64,000 nt of DNA, from positions 8,022,898-8,086,897 of the forward strand of contig CM030360.1 in the NCBI GenBank assembly GCA_017893485.1, given 5' to 3'. Made by a program: the position numbers and the translations under genes. The notes under the pieces were generated by a model. It saw nothing but the letters and a program-made list of their open reading frames with translations. It was not told the origin of the DNA and searched no databases. Position 1 is the stretch's first letter, and each line of letters begins with the position of its first letter. Source of the DNA: Hemerocallis citrina (taxonomy: Eukaryota; Streptophyta; Magnoliopsida; Asparagales; Asphodelaceae). Below, in pieces: positions 1 to 11,608 of the stretch.

Positions 1-560
1 TGACATGTTCGTACATGATTACAAGCCTTATAGAGGTGCCACCTATTGCAAGAATGATCACCAATGGTAGCATAAAATTTTCCAAACCAACTATTTGATA
101 TACATGTACCAATGGAATTACAAACAAAGTTTAATCGACTCTAAAGAAGTCACTAATTTACTACAAAAATTGCAAACACTGACACATGTGGCACACTAAT
201 GGTAGAAGTGCTTCACTATTGAATCCCAAAAATAGCAAAATATCCAAATCTCCTCCATGATCCAAAACCCATGATATATTGTCTTCACCTACCTATTTTA
301 GTAAATTTTACGAACCATCCAACATACAGCTCTGCATAATTATTCAAAACAAAACGATGCGGCTCAACAAAGAAAAACCACAACGTTCTTACATACCCAC
401 TACAAAAACATATCCTTATTCCCCTCAATCCCATAATCATTTCATCGCCTAAGCCTTCTTATTTCTAAATGGATTTCACTATGGCTCCTAGTATGTAAAA
501 TAAAAATCTAACAATAAACATGAACGATTATAAAGGAAAAAAATTTTGAAATTGAGATTA
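1..560. other. No gene seen; AT-rich flank
   Basis: No long open frame, no recognisable protein similarity and no clear repeat. The stretch is AT-rich and could be intronic or intergenic to the leader-like block on its right. Confidence 0.5.
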
Positions 561-1140
561 CCTGATAAAAAGATTGCAGCTTTGCTAGGAGGTCGACGCT
601 TCGCTGGATTAACGAAGAAGGACTTAGCTGATAGGGTTACGATTTAAGGTTTTGATTTAGGGGCTCAGCTGATAGTGCGTTGAGAGTGAGAGGTGGAGCG
701 TGGAAGATTGGGGGCTAGGGTTACTCTTCAAATCGCTCAGGAAGGAGGTAGGGTTCAAAACAAATCGAAACCCTATCGGCGATTTGGGTTTCTCGTCGAA
801 GAGAGAGAAAGAGAGAGAAAGAACAAGAAAGAGTAGAAATCGAAACCCTATCGGCATATGGGTTTAAATCGACAGATGGGTTTCTTCGACGAAGAGAGAG
901 AAAGAACGGGAGAGCAGGAGAGAGTAGGGTTTCTCGTTGAAGAGATAGAGAGAACGTCAGATCTATATGAGTAGGGTTTCTTCGAAGAAGAGAGAGACAA
1001 AACGGGAGAGCTAAATGAGAAAGAAAAAAATAGTGAAATGACTATTTTACCCTTCAACATATCAGTCATTTGAGCGGATCAAATCTGAGCCATCGGATCG
1101 CGATCAAACACGATCGAACGGCCGAAAACTCCAGCTCACG
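561..1140 (-). other. Telo-box/CT-rich leader-like block with internal duplication
   Basis: Read on the minus strand this block is CT-rich and carries several AAACCCTA-type telo-box motifs. It contains imperfect tandem copies of a unit that includes 'gaaaccctatcggc' (near 768 and 841) and repeated 'gaagagagagaaag' tracts. At its left edge the minus strand reads CAG followed by GTAATC, which fits a splice donor near 560. This resembles the 5' untranslated exon of a plant gene, or a copy carried by a transposon. No coding exon could be assigned, so the gene idea is inference only. Confidence 0.3.
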
Positions 1141-1171
1141 ATAAGAAGTTGAGCTCACCATCTTATAATAG

Positions 1172-1177
<6 letters not shown>

Positions 1178-1228
<51 letters not shown>
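1178..1228. repeat. (AT)n microsatellite
   Basis: About 25 uninterrupted AT dinucleotides. Confidence 0.95.
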
Positions 1229-1231
<3 letters not shown>

Positions 1232-2215
1232 AACCCAAGTCCAAAAAACTCCAAAAAATCCCCCAATAGCAAGCTTACGGGTTGAAGAGAAGAAGAGATG
1301 AATTTGGGTCGGTTCGGATCCACAACCAAACCTGCAAATCAATTGAAAGGGTATTAACGGATCGGATCCAAACCTGTTATCCAAAACCACAACCCTCCTC
1401 CTGCTCTCCTTCTTCCTCTTCGTCCAAAGACTCATCTGCCAAAAAATTCCAAAAACAGAGCTCGACTAAAACACCTTAACTCACCTTCTCCTCCTCACTC
1501 CAACTCCAACATCGAGCTCAAGCCTCGTCCCTGGCCAGAGCATATCACCACCGTTAGCGAGGCTTACCTTGCAAATTCGCTGCCATACTCGCCATGAAAC
1601 AGAGCTCGACCAAACTCCTCAAAAGCTCAAGCTCGAAGCTCGGCTGGATCTACGAACATAGCTTGGCGAGAGAGCTTGAAGAACTCCATAGCTCGACTGA
1701 AGCACCCCAAGCTCCCCCGATCGTCGCCCAAAACTTCGCAACTCGCCCGAATTTCGAGCGCCAACTCTTTCTGGCCAAAGCATCGCTGAATTCAAACCTT
1801 ACCAAGCTCCTTCGCCGAGCTCCACCATAGCTCCGCCGAGCTCAAATAAAGCTACTGGCCGAGCTACAACTCGTCGAACTCCCTCCATATCGCCGAGCTT
1901 TTCGTTGCAACCACCCTAAGTTCCATAGGTGTCAAGCTACGCCTCTTCCTTGCCGAGCTGGAAGCCCACTCACCGAACTCAAGAGCGAACGAGTAAGGAT
2001 CGAGGTTGGAAAAATGGTTGGGCGAGCTGGGGGCTTGCTTCAGCGAACAACGACTGTTGGATCCCCACGAAATCAGCGTTAGGCCATGACCAACGCTCAG
2101 GATCGCCCCAATCACTCGCTTTGTCTTGATCAGAGCCTCTCCGCCATTGGATTTCCCTCAGCACGCGAGCTGGGCACGATCTGCACCTCAGATCGCTTCA
2201 AAAAGTGAGCCAGGC
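1229..2215. other. GAGCT-rich non-coding stretch, no gene recognised
   Basis: The segment is unusually rich in GAGCTC/CCGAGCT-like words, especially 1490-1930, and holds short open frames on both strands. None has a recognisable domain. The composition suggests degenerate repetitive DNA, possibly internal or LTR sequence of an old retroelement, but I cannot name it. Confidence 0.35.
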
Positions 2216-2671
2216 TTCGATTATTCATTAAAATTATTTTAAAATCATTTAAAAATTGATAAAGTAATTAAAAAATTCAAAAACAATTATTTTAATTTGG
2301 AAAATTAATTTAAAAATCCAAAAAATAATTAAAATTGAATTTATTAATTATAAAATTCGAAAAAATGATTTTGAAATTGGAAAAATTCCAGAAAATTCAG
2401 AAAAAATCGAAGAACTATGGAAAAATTCCAGAAAATTCGGAAAAATCCGAAGAAATATGAAAAATCTAGGAAAATATTCACTGCCTTCAGAAGCCACAGA
2501 TCAGTTCCAGGTATCTCCGAACACTTTGACTGCTAAGATTATACACTAGATTCCAAAAATAGGACGTACTACTCCCTGAAAGCCAAGAAAATTGCCTTAC
2601 GGGAGTGGGGGGCTTATGATGATGGTAAAAATTGCAGCAGATTAGAGCTGTACGATTCCTGCACAAATCTC
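2216..2671 (+). mobile_element. Probable end of a degenerate Ty3-type LTR element
   Basis: 2216-2470 is an AT-rich tract with repeated 'ggaaaaattccagaaaattc' words, a texture I associate with non-coding parts of plant Ty3 elements. At 2600-2612 there is a purine tract (gggagtggggggc), followed by TGATGATGG at 2617, the usual arrangement of polypurine tract plus LTR start. If so, the LTR is interrupted at 2672 by the next element. No coding domain supports the call. Confidence 0.3.
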
Positions 2672-4051
2672 TGTTGGATCCTGTATGCAAGGCAAATAAC
2701 ACTAGAGGGGGGGGAGGTGAATAGTGTTGTATACAAATTAAATAATAATTTGAACTTTTCGCAACTGTTAAGTCGACTGTAAAAGAGAAATCAGTCGACT
2801 GAAGCGTCAGATATAGGAGAGTTGATTAACTGAAGAACAACAAGTCTGTTAAGTCGACTTAGGGAGAAAACCAGTCGACTGACCAGACTCGATTTACAAT
2901 AAAATTCAGAGAAAGTAAAATTGCAAGTTTAGAGAATTCAAACCACAGAGAATCAACAATGTAAACACACAATATATCCTGGTTCGGTCCTCTCGGCCTA
3001 CATCCAAACCCCAAGCAACCCACTTGAGATTTTCTACTATTCTTGAAAATTTACAAGAATACTCTACGGTCTTTGACAACAACTATGTTAAATCCGTAGA
3101 CCTCTCTCACCACTAGAGAGAGCAAAACCCACTTTACAACCTAGAGTGAAACCGACTCTGCACCAAGAGTCCTACTCTCCAACCGAGAGGACCACTCTCA
3201 CAACTCGAGAGTGAAAAAACAACAAAATGAAGATTACAACAACCTAAAGCCTTGTTTTTTATTGTGCATTTTGTTTGGAGGCTAAAGGTCAACTTCTAAC
3301 TTCAGTCTAGAACGAAATCTTTGTTATACAAGACTGAAATCAGAGAACCAAGTCTCAAGGAAAGTAAGTGCTTTTGAAAACTTGTTCTTTTTCTCTCAAA
3401 TAAGCAAAATGACGATAATTGTTAGGGAAACTTTTCCAATTGGATTCTATACTTTATTTATAGGGTAAGAATCTCCTAGACATTAAGAAACAGTTCCCTA
3501 ACTGCCATAAAATGGCTGTAAGAATTTAAATTTGAAAAACAAATTTTAAACTTCAGAAAACTGTCAAAAACTGCTTAAACAGTCGACTGGGTTGCCATAT
3601 GAGTCGTTTGGTCAGAGCTTGAGTGAGTTCAGTCAGTTTCATACTAGAACAGTCGACTGCTTTTAAGAGTAAGTTGACTGGTACTTCAATAGCTGAACTA
3701 ATACAAGCTTCATTTTGACATTTTGATTTTGGAAAACTTTATTTTCATTTAGGGGATGTGTGAGTGTCAGAGTGTGTGTGTGACAAGGCTTTTACAAGAA
3801 TTCTAAGACACAAATATTACAAACAAAATTACACGACATTTAACAAAACACTTTTGAAGCTCTTGAGAAGTCTTTGACTTGTGTCTTGATTTTGAGTCTT
3901 GAAATCGATCTTGTCTTTGTGGCTTGATATGAAGCTTTTAGAAGCCTTCATTGTATTGTGGCCTTGAACTCTTTTGGTACACACTGCAAAAAGATATGAA
4001 TGATAGAACAACTATGTATTGTGTTGTAGTCATCAAAACCAAGAATCTACA
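2672..4051 (-). mobile_element. LTR of a Copia-like retrotransposon (minus orientation)
   Basis: The block begins TGTTGGATCC at 2672 and ends TCTACA at 4051, so it is bounded TG...CA on either strand. It holds a G8 tract with a 'gaggtgaatag' context, a 'cctggttcggtcc' motif and several GTCGAC-centred words, features I associate with a class of plant Copia LTRs. A purine-rich tract abuts its right edge on the minus strand, so the element is read right to left and this is its 3' LTR. No second LTR is in the window. Boundaries are by eye; no target duplication could be confirmed. Confidence 0.55.
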
Positions 4052-4070
4052 TTCTCCCTTTTTTGATGAT
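4052..4070 (-). other. Polypurine tract beside the Copia-like 3' LTR
   Basis: On the minus strand this reads as an AAAAAAGGGAGAAT-type purine run directly before the LTR start at 4051, as expected for the primer of plus-strand DNA synthesis. A second purine run (complement of 'tctccccctttg', near 4268) lies a little further upstream on the minus strand. Confidence 0.5.
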
Positions 4071-4571
4071 GACAACACAATAACTTAAATAGTATAGAAT
4101 TAAATTTACATATCATGATGCTCACACATAATTGAAGAAAGAAAAAAAAAGATATACAAATGTAACCAAGCTCCCCCTGAATAAAGTACAACATGCACAC
4201 AATTTTTTAAACATGCACAACAACAATTAAACATGCACAACACAACATGCACAAAATAAACTGATATTTCTCCCCCTTTGTCATCAACAAAAAAAAAACA
4301 AAAATAAAGAGATAAGAGCCAACCATAGATAAAAACCAATATAGCATAAACAACATAAATGGAAATTTATACATGATCAGTCAAATAGATTGTTCATAAA
4401 AGTGAAAAGAGAATATCGTGAAAGCAGACAACATATTTCAAAAGCACAAAGAAAACTGAAAAGAACATCAATCTTCATCATCTTCGTCATCATCAATGTT
4501 TGAGGCAGGGGTAGGTTGAGGAAACTGCCGAACAAACATCTGAGGTTGGCAATGCTAGCCTCAAGAGAATT
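4071..4571 (-). other. Non-coding 3' internal region of the Copia-like element
   Basis: A-rich, with repeated 'acatgcacaac' words between 4192 and 4258 and a second purine tract near 4268. No convincing open frame. It lies between the 217-codon ORF and the LTR. Confidence 0.4.
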
Positions 4572-5225
4572 CTACCGACCCAAGATAATATCCTGACGAT
4601 GCATGAGATAATTGACAGAAGTGTAAAGACTCTCAGGATTGGAAAAACTAGTGCTAGAATGAGAACTAGAGGATGAACTAGATGCAGAAGACCGACAAGG
4701 AATAGAAGTAGCTAAAGAAATAGGGAGTGTATTTCTTTGAGGAGACTGAGGGGGTGAGTGAAGTATCTTCATATGAGCTAGACTCGCACGATCAAACGAT
4801 TCATAACGAGTCACAACACTAGACTCGGAATCAAGATCAATCTGATAGTGGTTGAAGATGTGAATTAGAAGTGCACCATAGGGCAGGAAGGAAGTGTGTG
4901 CCTTATGGAGACGACTAAAAATAACTCGGCTCCAATTGATTTGGATGTTGCCAAAGATATCATACACCACTTGTTGCATTTCATATGAAAATTGATCATA
5001 GCTACCCATTTTAGGGACAATATTGTACAACAATGTTCGTGCAACTAGCTTGGCAAGTGGGGTAATAGATTTATTGGTCATTGGAAGACCATGATTAGGC
5101 AAAAAGATTTTGGACAAGATAGAGTTATCATCCAATTCAATTTCCCCTATATCTAACCCTTCATTAGAAATATTCAAAATTGACCCTAATTTTTTAGCAG
5201 TCAACTTCATTCTAACATTTTTCAT
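4572..5225 (-). CDS. Plant transposon-associated ORF at the env-like position, 217 aa
   Basis: A single open frame of 217 codons ends about 500 bases before the polypurine tract and LTR of the same orientation. It lies where some plant Copia (SIRE-type) and Ty3 (Athila) elements carry an extra, env-like ORF after pol. The middle of the protein (motifs LVARTLLYNIVPKMGSYDQF, FGNIQINWSRVI, LPYGALLIHIF) resembles the domain often named 'putative plant transposon protein'. The C-terminal third is Ser/Pro-rich with a serine run. I see no signal peptide or strong membrane segment, so a true envelope role is not supported. No pol remains upstream on the minus strand. The family assignment is from memory. 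Confidence 0.5.
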   Translation of the reverse strand: MKNVRMKLTAKKLGSILNISNEGLDIGEIELDDNSILSKIFLPNHGLPMTNKSITPLAKLVARTLLYNIVPKMGSYDQFSYEMQQVVYDIFGNIQINWSRVIFSRLHKAHTSFLPYGALLIHIFNHYQIDLDSESSVVTRYESFDRASLAHMKILHSPPQSPQRNTLPISLATSIPCRSSASSSSSSSHSSTSFSNPESLYTSVNYLMHRQDIILGR

Positions 5226-5512
5226 AGAAGTAGTGAAAAATATTTCACTACCATCCTTAGAAGTAGCAACTTTTATATTTGTTTAAAACAAATAAATGTG
5301 TTGGGGATAGTGGTATTGTTGATTTACTAAAGATAAAAGATCAAATAAACCACATTGTATTAAGATTAAAAGATTAATTATTATCATTTGAAAATTACTT
5401 TTAAAGTGAAAAGGTGGCGGAAGATAGACCAAATTTTTATCTTCTACGAACTCATGGTGCTTGAATTAATCAAGGTTCCTCGAAGAATCAAGAAACTGAA
5501 TTGAAGAAACGT
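5226..5512. other. No gene seen; flank of the MULE insertion
   Basis: AT-rich DNA between the minus-strand ORF and the MULE target duplication. It may be the truncated 5' remainder of the Copia-like element or older host sequence. Confidence 0.4.
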
Positions 5513-5521
5513 TATTTTAAA
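5513..5521. repeat. 9-bp target site duplication (left), MULE
   Basis: TATTTTAAA lies immediately before the left terminal inverted repeat and is repeated exactly at 32592-32600 after the right one. A 9-bp duplication is the hallmark of Mutator-like insertion. Confidence 0.93.
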
Positions 5522-5660
5522 GGGAGAATGACCAATTGACACCCAAAGTTACTCATAATACCCTATGCACACCTGGAGTTACGTTAATACGCCAATGATA
5601 CCCAAAGTTATCAAAATTGGACCTATAGGCACCCGCCGTTCAAATATCCGTTAAGTTAGT
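5522..5660 (+). repeat. MULE left terminal inverted repeat
   Basis: Pairs with 32456-32591 in inverted orientation. The first 30 bases match exactly and the remainder with scattered mismatches. Confidence 0.9.
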
Positions 5661-8265
5661 GGAATATTCGTGGTATATACCTTTTAACGGGTTCATACCC
5701 ATTAAGAAGAATGTGAAAAGACAAAAATTCCCCCGCTCTCTTCATCTCTTCTTCTTCCTGGTTATTTCTTTCTCCCCTTTGTAAACCCTAATCACCCTAT
5801 CTTAAAATTTTGAAATCCCAATTCGAAACCCTAAGTACTGTATATCTGTCATCTCTAATCTTCGACGCCTCGTACATCCTCAATCTATGCCTCTTTTTTG
5901 CGAGCACCGATGTCGATTACCCACCTGCATCCAATGTCGAAATCCCATCTGAATTTGAGGGTTGGAGTTGGGTTTTTGAAGTAGCGTATGACATTTGACA
6001 TTACGATATGAGAGGGAAGTGTTTGATTCTGAGTTACAATTTTATCATACAATATTGTTTAATTAGTTGTAAATTATTTTGGATTCTTAGTAGGCAATGA
6101 TGAGTCATACAAAATAATGTTGTTTTTTGTTTTGCTGATACTTAGTTGCTTGTTCTTGATTGTGGATTGTAATCATACAATATTAATGATCCATAATATG
6201 GGTTGGGAATTTTAGAGGATTCTTTGTAGGCATGGGTGAACTGATCCTATACTTCATCTTAGGCTTTTGCCTCAGCTGCTTCTCATATTTGCGGCTGCTC
6301 TTGGTTGCATTTGATTTTGTTGTTGTTGCTTGTGATTGCTGTTGTTGCTACTGAACTAGTTGGCAGAAGCATTAGGATAAAATGGTTGGAAATTAATACT
6401 TGTTGGGAATTCCAATATTGGATTCTTTGATATTATTGGGTGAACTGATGCTTTTGTTTAATCTGAGGGTTTTGCTGCTACTTCTTCTTATATTAGCTGT
6501 TGCTTTTGGTTACTTTTGAACTGATTGAAAGTCTCTTTGCTTAACTAGTTGGCATGGCATTAGAATGCAGTCCTATTGAAACCATTTTTGTTTGTGGATG
6601 GAAATCATACAATGTTGTGTTGGGAATTAATATCGTTGCTACTCATCTTGCTGTCTTTATAGGCACGGGTGAACTGATTCCCCACTTTTTTTCTGATTTA
6701 GCTATTGCTGTTGCTGCTTCTGATATATGATATTTTTCTTGGTTGCTTTTGAACTGATCTGTTGTTGCTTCTGATTATTGGTGTTACTGTTGAACTAGTT
6801 GGCATGGCATTAAAATGCAGCCCTAGTGAAACCATTTTTTGATTCATCTACTTTCTTGCCTGATGTTGATTGTGGATGGAAATCATACAATGTTGAGTTG
6901 AGAAATAATTGCTGCTTTTGGTTGTGTTGTTGCTGTTTCTGTTTTTTTGCTGTTGTTGCTTCTGATTTTTGGTGTTGCTGAACAAGTTAGCATGGCATTA
7001 GAATGAATTGATACTACTTTCATACACATATTTGATCTGTCCGTGCTAATAATTATGTTCTGAGCCTGCTAGTAATTGTTTAATCTACTGTTTAGCATCA
7101 TGCACATACAGATAGATGAAATACTTGCTGAACTCCTGTTTTTTTTTTGTGGTTGGCAGGAGACGAAGATAGGTTGGGGTTTTTTTTTTGCTGTGGTTGG
7201 TAAAAGACGAAGAAAAAGAAGAAGCAGCAGTACCAGCTGAAGAGTACTGAATTTGAAGAAGTAGATGAATCTGAAGAGGTAGAATAAGGAAAAGTAATGT
7301 GTAATGTAATTTGAATTTTTTTTTTTCATTTAATTTTGGTTTCTTAATAGAGAAATTGGAAGTTGTTCATAATGTAATTGTTCTTTACAATTCAATAAAA
7401 AAAAGAAGTTTGGGAATTGTACCAAGTATTGTTGTCTTTTTTGTTGAATCATTTTTTTCCCGAACTTGTTCATACAGCAATCAAGTGTATCTAGCAAAGC
7501 AATACTGTTATAGAATTTTTCATACATAATGAAAAAAATTTCTCATACACTAGTACATTTCTTCTGATCATACACATAAATGTACAAGTAATTTTTTCTA
7601 CAAATTTCAACTAATACATAGTGATAAATATACATTTCAACTGATCATATACAAACATTTCATTAATGCTAAATAAACATACGCAGACCATATAGATAGA
7701 CATCTCACATCATACGTAGAAATGTGATCAAATAGTTAAAAGTGTGACAAACACTAAAAATTTTTTGTACATATTTCAACTGATACATACATAGTCAAAA
7801 AAATACATTTGAATTGATCATACATACACATTTCATACACATCATACAGATAGACATTTGACATCATACACATTCAAATTTCATACACATCATATACATA
7901 CACTTTACTACTGCTACTGGTGCTTGTTCTGGCTGCTTCTGCTGCTTCTCATATTTGTTGCCACTGATCAGCTAGTGGGGACACTGATATGTTGTTGCTT
8001 CTGATTCAGCTATTGCTGTTGGTGCTGCTGCTTCTTGGATTCTATGATATTACTCCTTTTCATTAATGTTGCCACTATTGCAGTTGCTACTGGTTGCTTC
8101 TAACATTACTGTTGTTGCTGCTCCTGCTTCTATGAATTTCTTTTGTTGTTTTTGTTTGTTTGCTCCTGAATCCATTTGCATTTTGAGAAGTGTATCACTG
8201 CTTTTGACTTTTAGAATTGTGTGTCAAAAGTAAGTAGCTATTATTGATGGGAAAGATGCAGTAAT
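5661..8265. other. MULE internal DNA, left part; direct repeats, no gene
   Basis: No transposase domain is visible. 6250-7000 and 7895-8130 are rich in GTTGCT/TGCTGCTTC words. A module containing 'ggcatggcattagaatgcag' and 'ggaaatcatacaatgttg' occurs near 6551-6610 and again near 6800-6895, an imperfect ~250-290-bp tandem duplication. 7540-7900 is full of 'catacacat'-type words. Short open frames are low-complexity and not supported as genes. Confidence 0.55.
8261..8265. repeat. 5-bp target duplication GTAAT (left), element A
   Basis: GTAAT precedes the TG of the 5' LTR and recurs at 30777-30781 after the 3' LTR. Confidence 0.88.
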
Positions 8266-8317
8266 TGTAATACCCCGATTTTCATTTACGAAAATTATTA
8301 ATTTTTGCACGTAATGT

Positions 8318-8366
8318 GCACGTGCAATTTTGTAGTGTGAAATCATATAATTACTTTCAATATGGA

Positions 8367-8423
<57 letters not shown>

Positions 8424-8678
8424 CATGTGTTCTCTAATTATTTTTATAAATGCCCATTTTTCTGCAAATAAACATAAGCCTTTCTTTTTAGCCCAAATCT
8501 AATTTATTTTTGTAAAACTATTATTTGGCCCATTAATTAAAGCCCATGAGTTATTTCTCTTTTAATTACAACTTGTAATATAGAATATTTTTATAAGATT
8601 ATTTTTATAAAAAATAACATGCACAACTGTTTTTAAATGGAGAACAAATGAATGCACGTGCATTGCACGTACACGTGC
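8318..8678 (+). promoter_or_regulatory. CACGTG (G-box) clusters in the U3 of element A
   Basis: GCACGTGC at 8318-8325 and a compact group GCACGTGC / GCACGTAC / CACGTGC at 8654-8678 lie upstream of the TATA box at 8851. The same words recur in the 3' LTR (27854-27878), and similar CACGTG words in the related solo LTR. G-boxes are bound by plant bZIP and bHLH factors; use here is inferred. Confidence 0.5.
8369..8423. repeat. (GT)n(AT)n microsatellite in the LTR
   Basis: About 19 GT units run into about 8 AT units. The 3' LTR has only an AT tract at the matching place (27595-27625). Confidence 0.9.
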
Positions 8679-8850
8679 AAAAAGCACACTAGGAGGCCGG
8701 TTTTGGATGGAGGGAAAATGAAAAAAATGAGTGGAGTTATGGGTGGTAGTTGTTTGATCATGGTTGGTTACTACAACTTCCCCTTGAATCATAGCCTTTT
8801 ATTTTTAACTCCTAGATTGATCCTATCCCTTCATTTGCTCCAAATTTTAG

Positions 8851-8858
8851 TATAAATA
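8851..8858 (+). promoter_or_regulatory. LTR TATA box, element A 5' LTR
   Basis: TATAAATA is followed at once by a C run (8859-8875). The same TATAAATAC plus C-run arrangement occurs in the 3' LTR (28052) and in the solo LTR (52442), marking the likely pol II promoter and U3/R border of this family. Confidence 0.65.
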
Positions 8859-9780
8859 CCCCCCCCCCCCCCCCCAAGCCTAGTTATTTTGTACTCTTCA
8901 TTTCTCCAAAACCTATAGTAGAAAATACATTTGTTAGTAGTGATTTATTAGTAGTGAGTGAGATAAAAGATTGAGAGTTGTGTGTGACTGAGTTGTGTGT
9001 GCATTCAAAGGAAGGCCGGCATCAAGGAGGGCTCGGATTGCACTTTGAAGGTCGGTTGTGCGCATCAAGGAGGAGGAGGAACGCCCTTTTGCCAAGGACT
9101 CTTGTGTTTAGGAGGTGTTGCAATTGTATTCTCTCCAAATAAGGTGGGTTATTTTCCATGTTTCTAATTTGATAGCATGCTAAAATTGAATTGAAATGAT
9201 AATGCATGAAAAAGATTAATAAGAGTGCATTTAAATGGAAAAATGGCTTATTAGTTGATTGAAATGTTGCTAAATAGATTGTATGTTATTCCATCATCAA
9301 ACTTAAGTTGTGTGTGAATTATTTACAGCTATATAATGCTTAAAGTAAAATTCGTTATTAGCATCAAAGTTAAATGCAAATGTTAGTAGATGAAAGTGTT
9401 GTCTTATGTGCTTGGATGAACCCTTTATGATAACATTTATAATGGATGACTTAAAATATATTTTTGGATTTGGAAAAAGGGAATATAAACATGGAGTTGA
9501 TATAGAAAATATTAATGCTAAATTGTATAAGAAATATCGAAATGAGATGTGTTAGTAGTAGCGTACAATTTAAACTAATTGTATGAAAAATATGTGTTTA
9601 ATTACTGGAAAAATTATTTTTAAATTACTGGAGTATCAAATATTGTTTGAATAATTATTCTGGAGATTTACAGGAAATTTAGTAAAAACAAAACTCAAAT
9701 GAGAGCTTTTGAAACATCGAAATGTTCTATTGAACAGAGAACTGATTTATTTAAAATATAAGTTGCATTCAAGACAACTT

Positions 9781-9875
9781 GAGCCTATAGCTCAAGTGGT
9801 TGGGAGGCTTCTAATGCTACAGTGTGTGCGGCTTGTGTCCCACGGATTGCTGGTTCGATACTGGATGACACCATT
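9781..9875 (+). other. tRNA-like (SINE-head-like) module 1 in the LTR
   Basis: An A-box-like word TAGCTCAAGTGG (9788-9799) is followed 52 bases later by a B-box-like GGTTCGATAC (9852-9861), the internal pol III promoter pattern of tRNA genes and SINE heads. No acceptor stem can be folded, so this is not a working tRNA gene. The same module is in the 3' LTR near 28971-29060. Confidence 0.55.
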
Positions 9876-9952
9876 TTATTTTGTGCGCGTTTAAAAATTA
9901 AATCAAGTTCAGTCCGAGAGTATATAACTCTCCAATCCTTCTTTATACCGAT

Positions 9953-10030
9953 GAGCCCAATTGGCCAAGTGGCTAGTGTGTGAGGTTGGGTTCTCTTTGG
10001 TCGCTGGTTCGAAACCTGGTCTCAGCCAGA
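9953..10030 (+). other. tRNA-like (SINE-head-like) module 2 in the LTR
   Basis: TGGCCAAGTGGC (9962-9973) and GGTTCGAAACC (10006-10016) match A-box and B-box consensus closely and are correctly ordered. The module lies about 155 bases after module 1 and is also present in the 3' LTR (about 29136-29215). Confidence 0.6.
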
Positions 10031-11595
10031 ATTAAACTTTGTGGAAAAATAATTTTTTTGGTGGATTTTTGATGTCTCAAAATTATGAAAAAAATACTAT
10101 TATTATACTAAAATTATGTGTGACTTATGAAAAATAAATTGGGAGTTATTAGAATGAAATGAAGTATATTTTGGAAATAAAAGTGTAGTTGGAACTATGG
10201 TTCTACACTTGTATATTTTTGTGAAAGATGTGTTTTGCAAAAGAATTGAAATAAGTGCTAGAAAAGGAAAATAACAAAGAAAGAAAATATATATTGTGAA
10301 GTTTGCGTGAATTATTCTTATTGAAGAATAGTGTGACAATAATGAGTTATGAATATTCATTTTGACCATATAATTGGTGATATGATTTTAATGTGGAAAT
10401 AAATATTGGATGAAATACATGATGAATAATTGAACTCCATATATGGTTATTGACTCATGAATAATTAGAAATCATGTGATTGGAAAAGAGAAATGTTATT
10501 GAGTATGACAACTCAAACATGTGAATTTGTGAATTGAAATTGGAAATTAGGGTGTAGCCAAAACTCACACCGGTAAATGAAAAGTGATGAATTATGATTA
10601 TTGACATTGAAAAGACCAGTTTGGGTCATTGTGAAATAAAAAAAATAAGACCGGTAGTAGTGAGAGGGCTAACTCTAAGAGATTGATTTTGTTCATGATT
10701 TCATTAAATTAAGAATTAGTACATAGTGAAGAGGTGATGAAAGTGAGAGAAAAACACAAGTATGAGGGTCTCGAGTCTACGATATGAGAGTGAGCCACAG
10801 AATGCATGCTTGATGCGTTAGGACATGGCGTGGGCACTACTCCGAAATTATCGGGATCTTGGCGACGCTTGTGGGATGTTTGGTGACTGCAAGAGGATCG
10901 TGTGCCATAAAGGAGGCTGAACTGCCACAGAATGCATGCTTGATGCGTCAGAAAATGGCGTGGAATTCCCCTCCAGGTTTTCTGTACATGAGCTTATACT
11001 CATAGATTATCTAGGATACTTACCGTAGTTACAGTAGTAGATTAAGTCATGATGAGGGATTGAACCCTACAAGATGAAGAACGATTAAGAGGCTTGCCCT
11101 CGGACCTATGTAGTATGGGATGCATAGAATCCAAACAAGTGTGCATTAGTGTCATGTAATATAAATAATTGCAGTAAAGACTAAGTGCACAATCACGACA
11201 CGACATCATTAGGGTATTCCCTTTAGTTTGATATGTGTCAAGTTTGTATTTGTTAAATTTAGAAAATCAGTTATACTATTTCCGGCATAGAGAGGATGGC
11301 CGTGTATAATGTTCGTCGGTTGAATAAACTGACGTACCCACAGTTTGTATGCAGGGTAAATGACATGATAAAGATTAAAGAAGAACAGATACTTAGAGAT
11401 TATTCAATGTTGTTGTACTTTTATATAAATATTGTAAATTTGCTTCCGCTGTACAATGTAAAGTGTAAAGATTCTATGTGACTCTGATGTAAAGTGAAAA
11501 GTTTTAAATTTCCTTATAAAATTGTACGAAAGAAGTGTAAAGATCCTGTGAAATCTTGAATTCAGTTGTATTTTGGAAATCGGGGCGTTACAGAG

Positions 11596-11608
11596 TGGTA
11601 TCAGAGCC
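11596..11608 (+). other. Primer binding site (tRNA-iMet), element A
   Basis: TGGTATCAGAGCC begins three bases after the 5' LTR and is complementary to the 3' end of plant initiator tRNA-Met, the usual primer of Tekay/Del-type elements. Confidence 0.9.

Larger units (their letters stand above)
8266..11592 (+). repeat. Element A 5' LTR
   Basis: Begins TGTAATACCCCGATTTT and ends GGGGCGTTACA, directly followed by the primer binding site. It contains G-box clusters, a (GT)n(AT)n tract (8369-8423), a TATA box, a C run, two tRNA-like modules and a conserved 3' part with 'gggattgaaccctacaagat'. Open frames inside it (for example 10103-10369 minus) recur in the 3' LTR only because the LTRs are copies. 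Confidence 0.93.

Noticed and set aside
1282..1830. Two small plus-strand ORFs
   Set aside because: Low-complexity Ser/Lys-rich frames in a GAGCT-rich repeat; no domain and no gene signals.
4572..5225. Viral envelope protein
   Set aside because: The position is env-like, but there is no signal peptide, transmembrane segment or fusion peptide that I can see.
7069..7529. Overlapping ORFs near the centre of the left MULE part
   Set aside because: Poly-T and AAG-repeat driven frames, strongly biased composition, no domain.
9781..10030. True tRNA genes in the A LTR
   Set aside because: A and B boxes are present, but no acceptor or anticodon stem can be folded; treated as SINE-head-like modules.
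10103..10369. 88-codon minus-strand ORF, also at 29287-29553
   Set aside because: Within the LTRs of element A; AT-rich chance frame kept by LTR identity.
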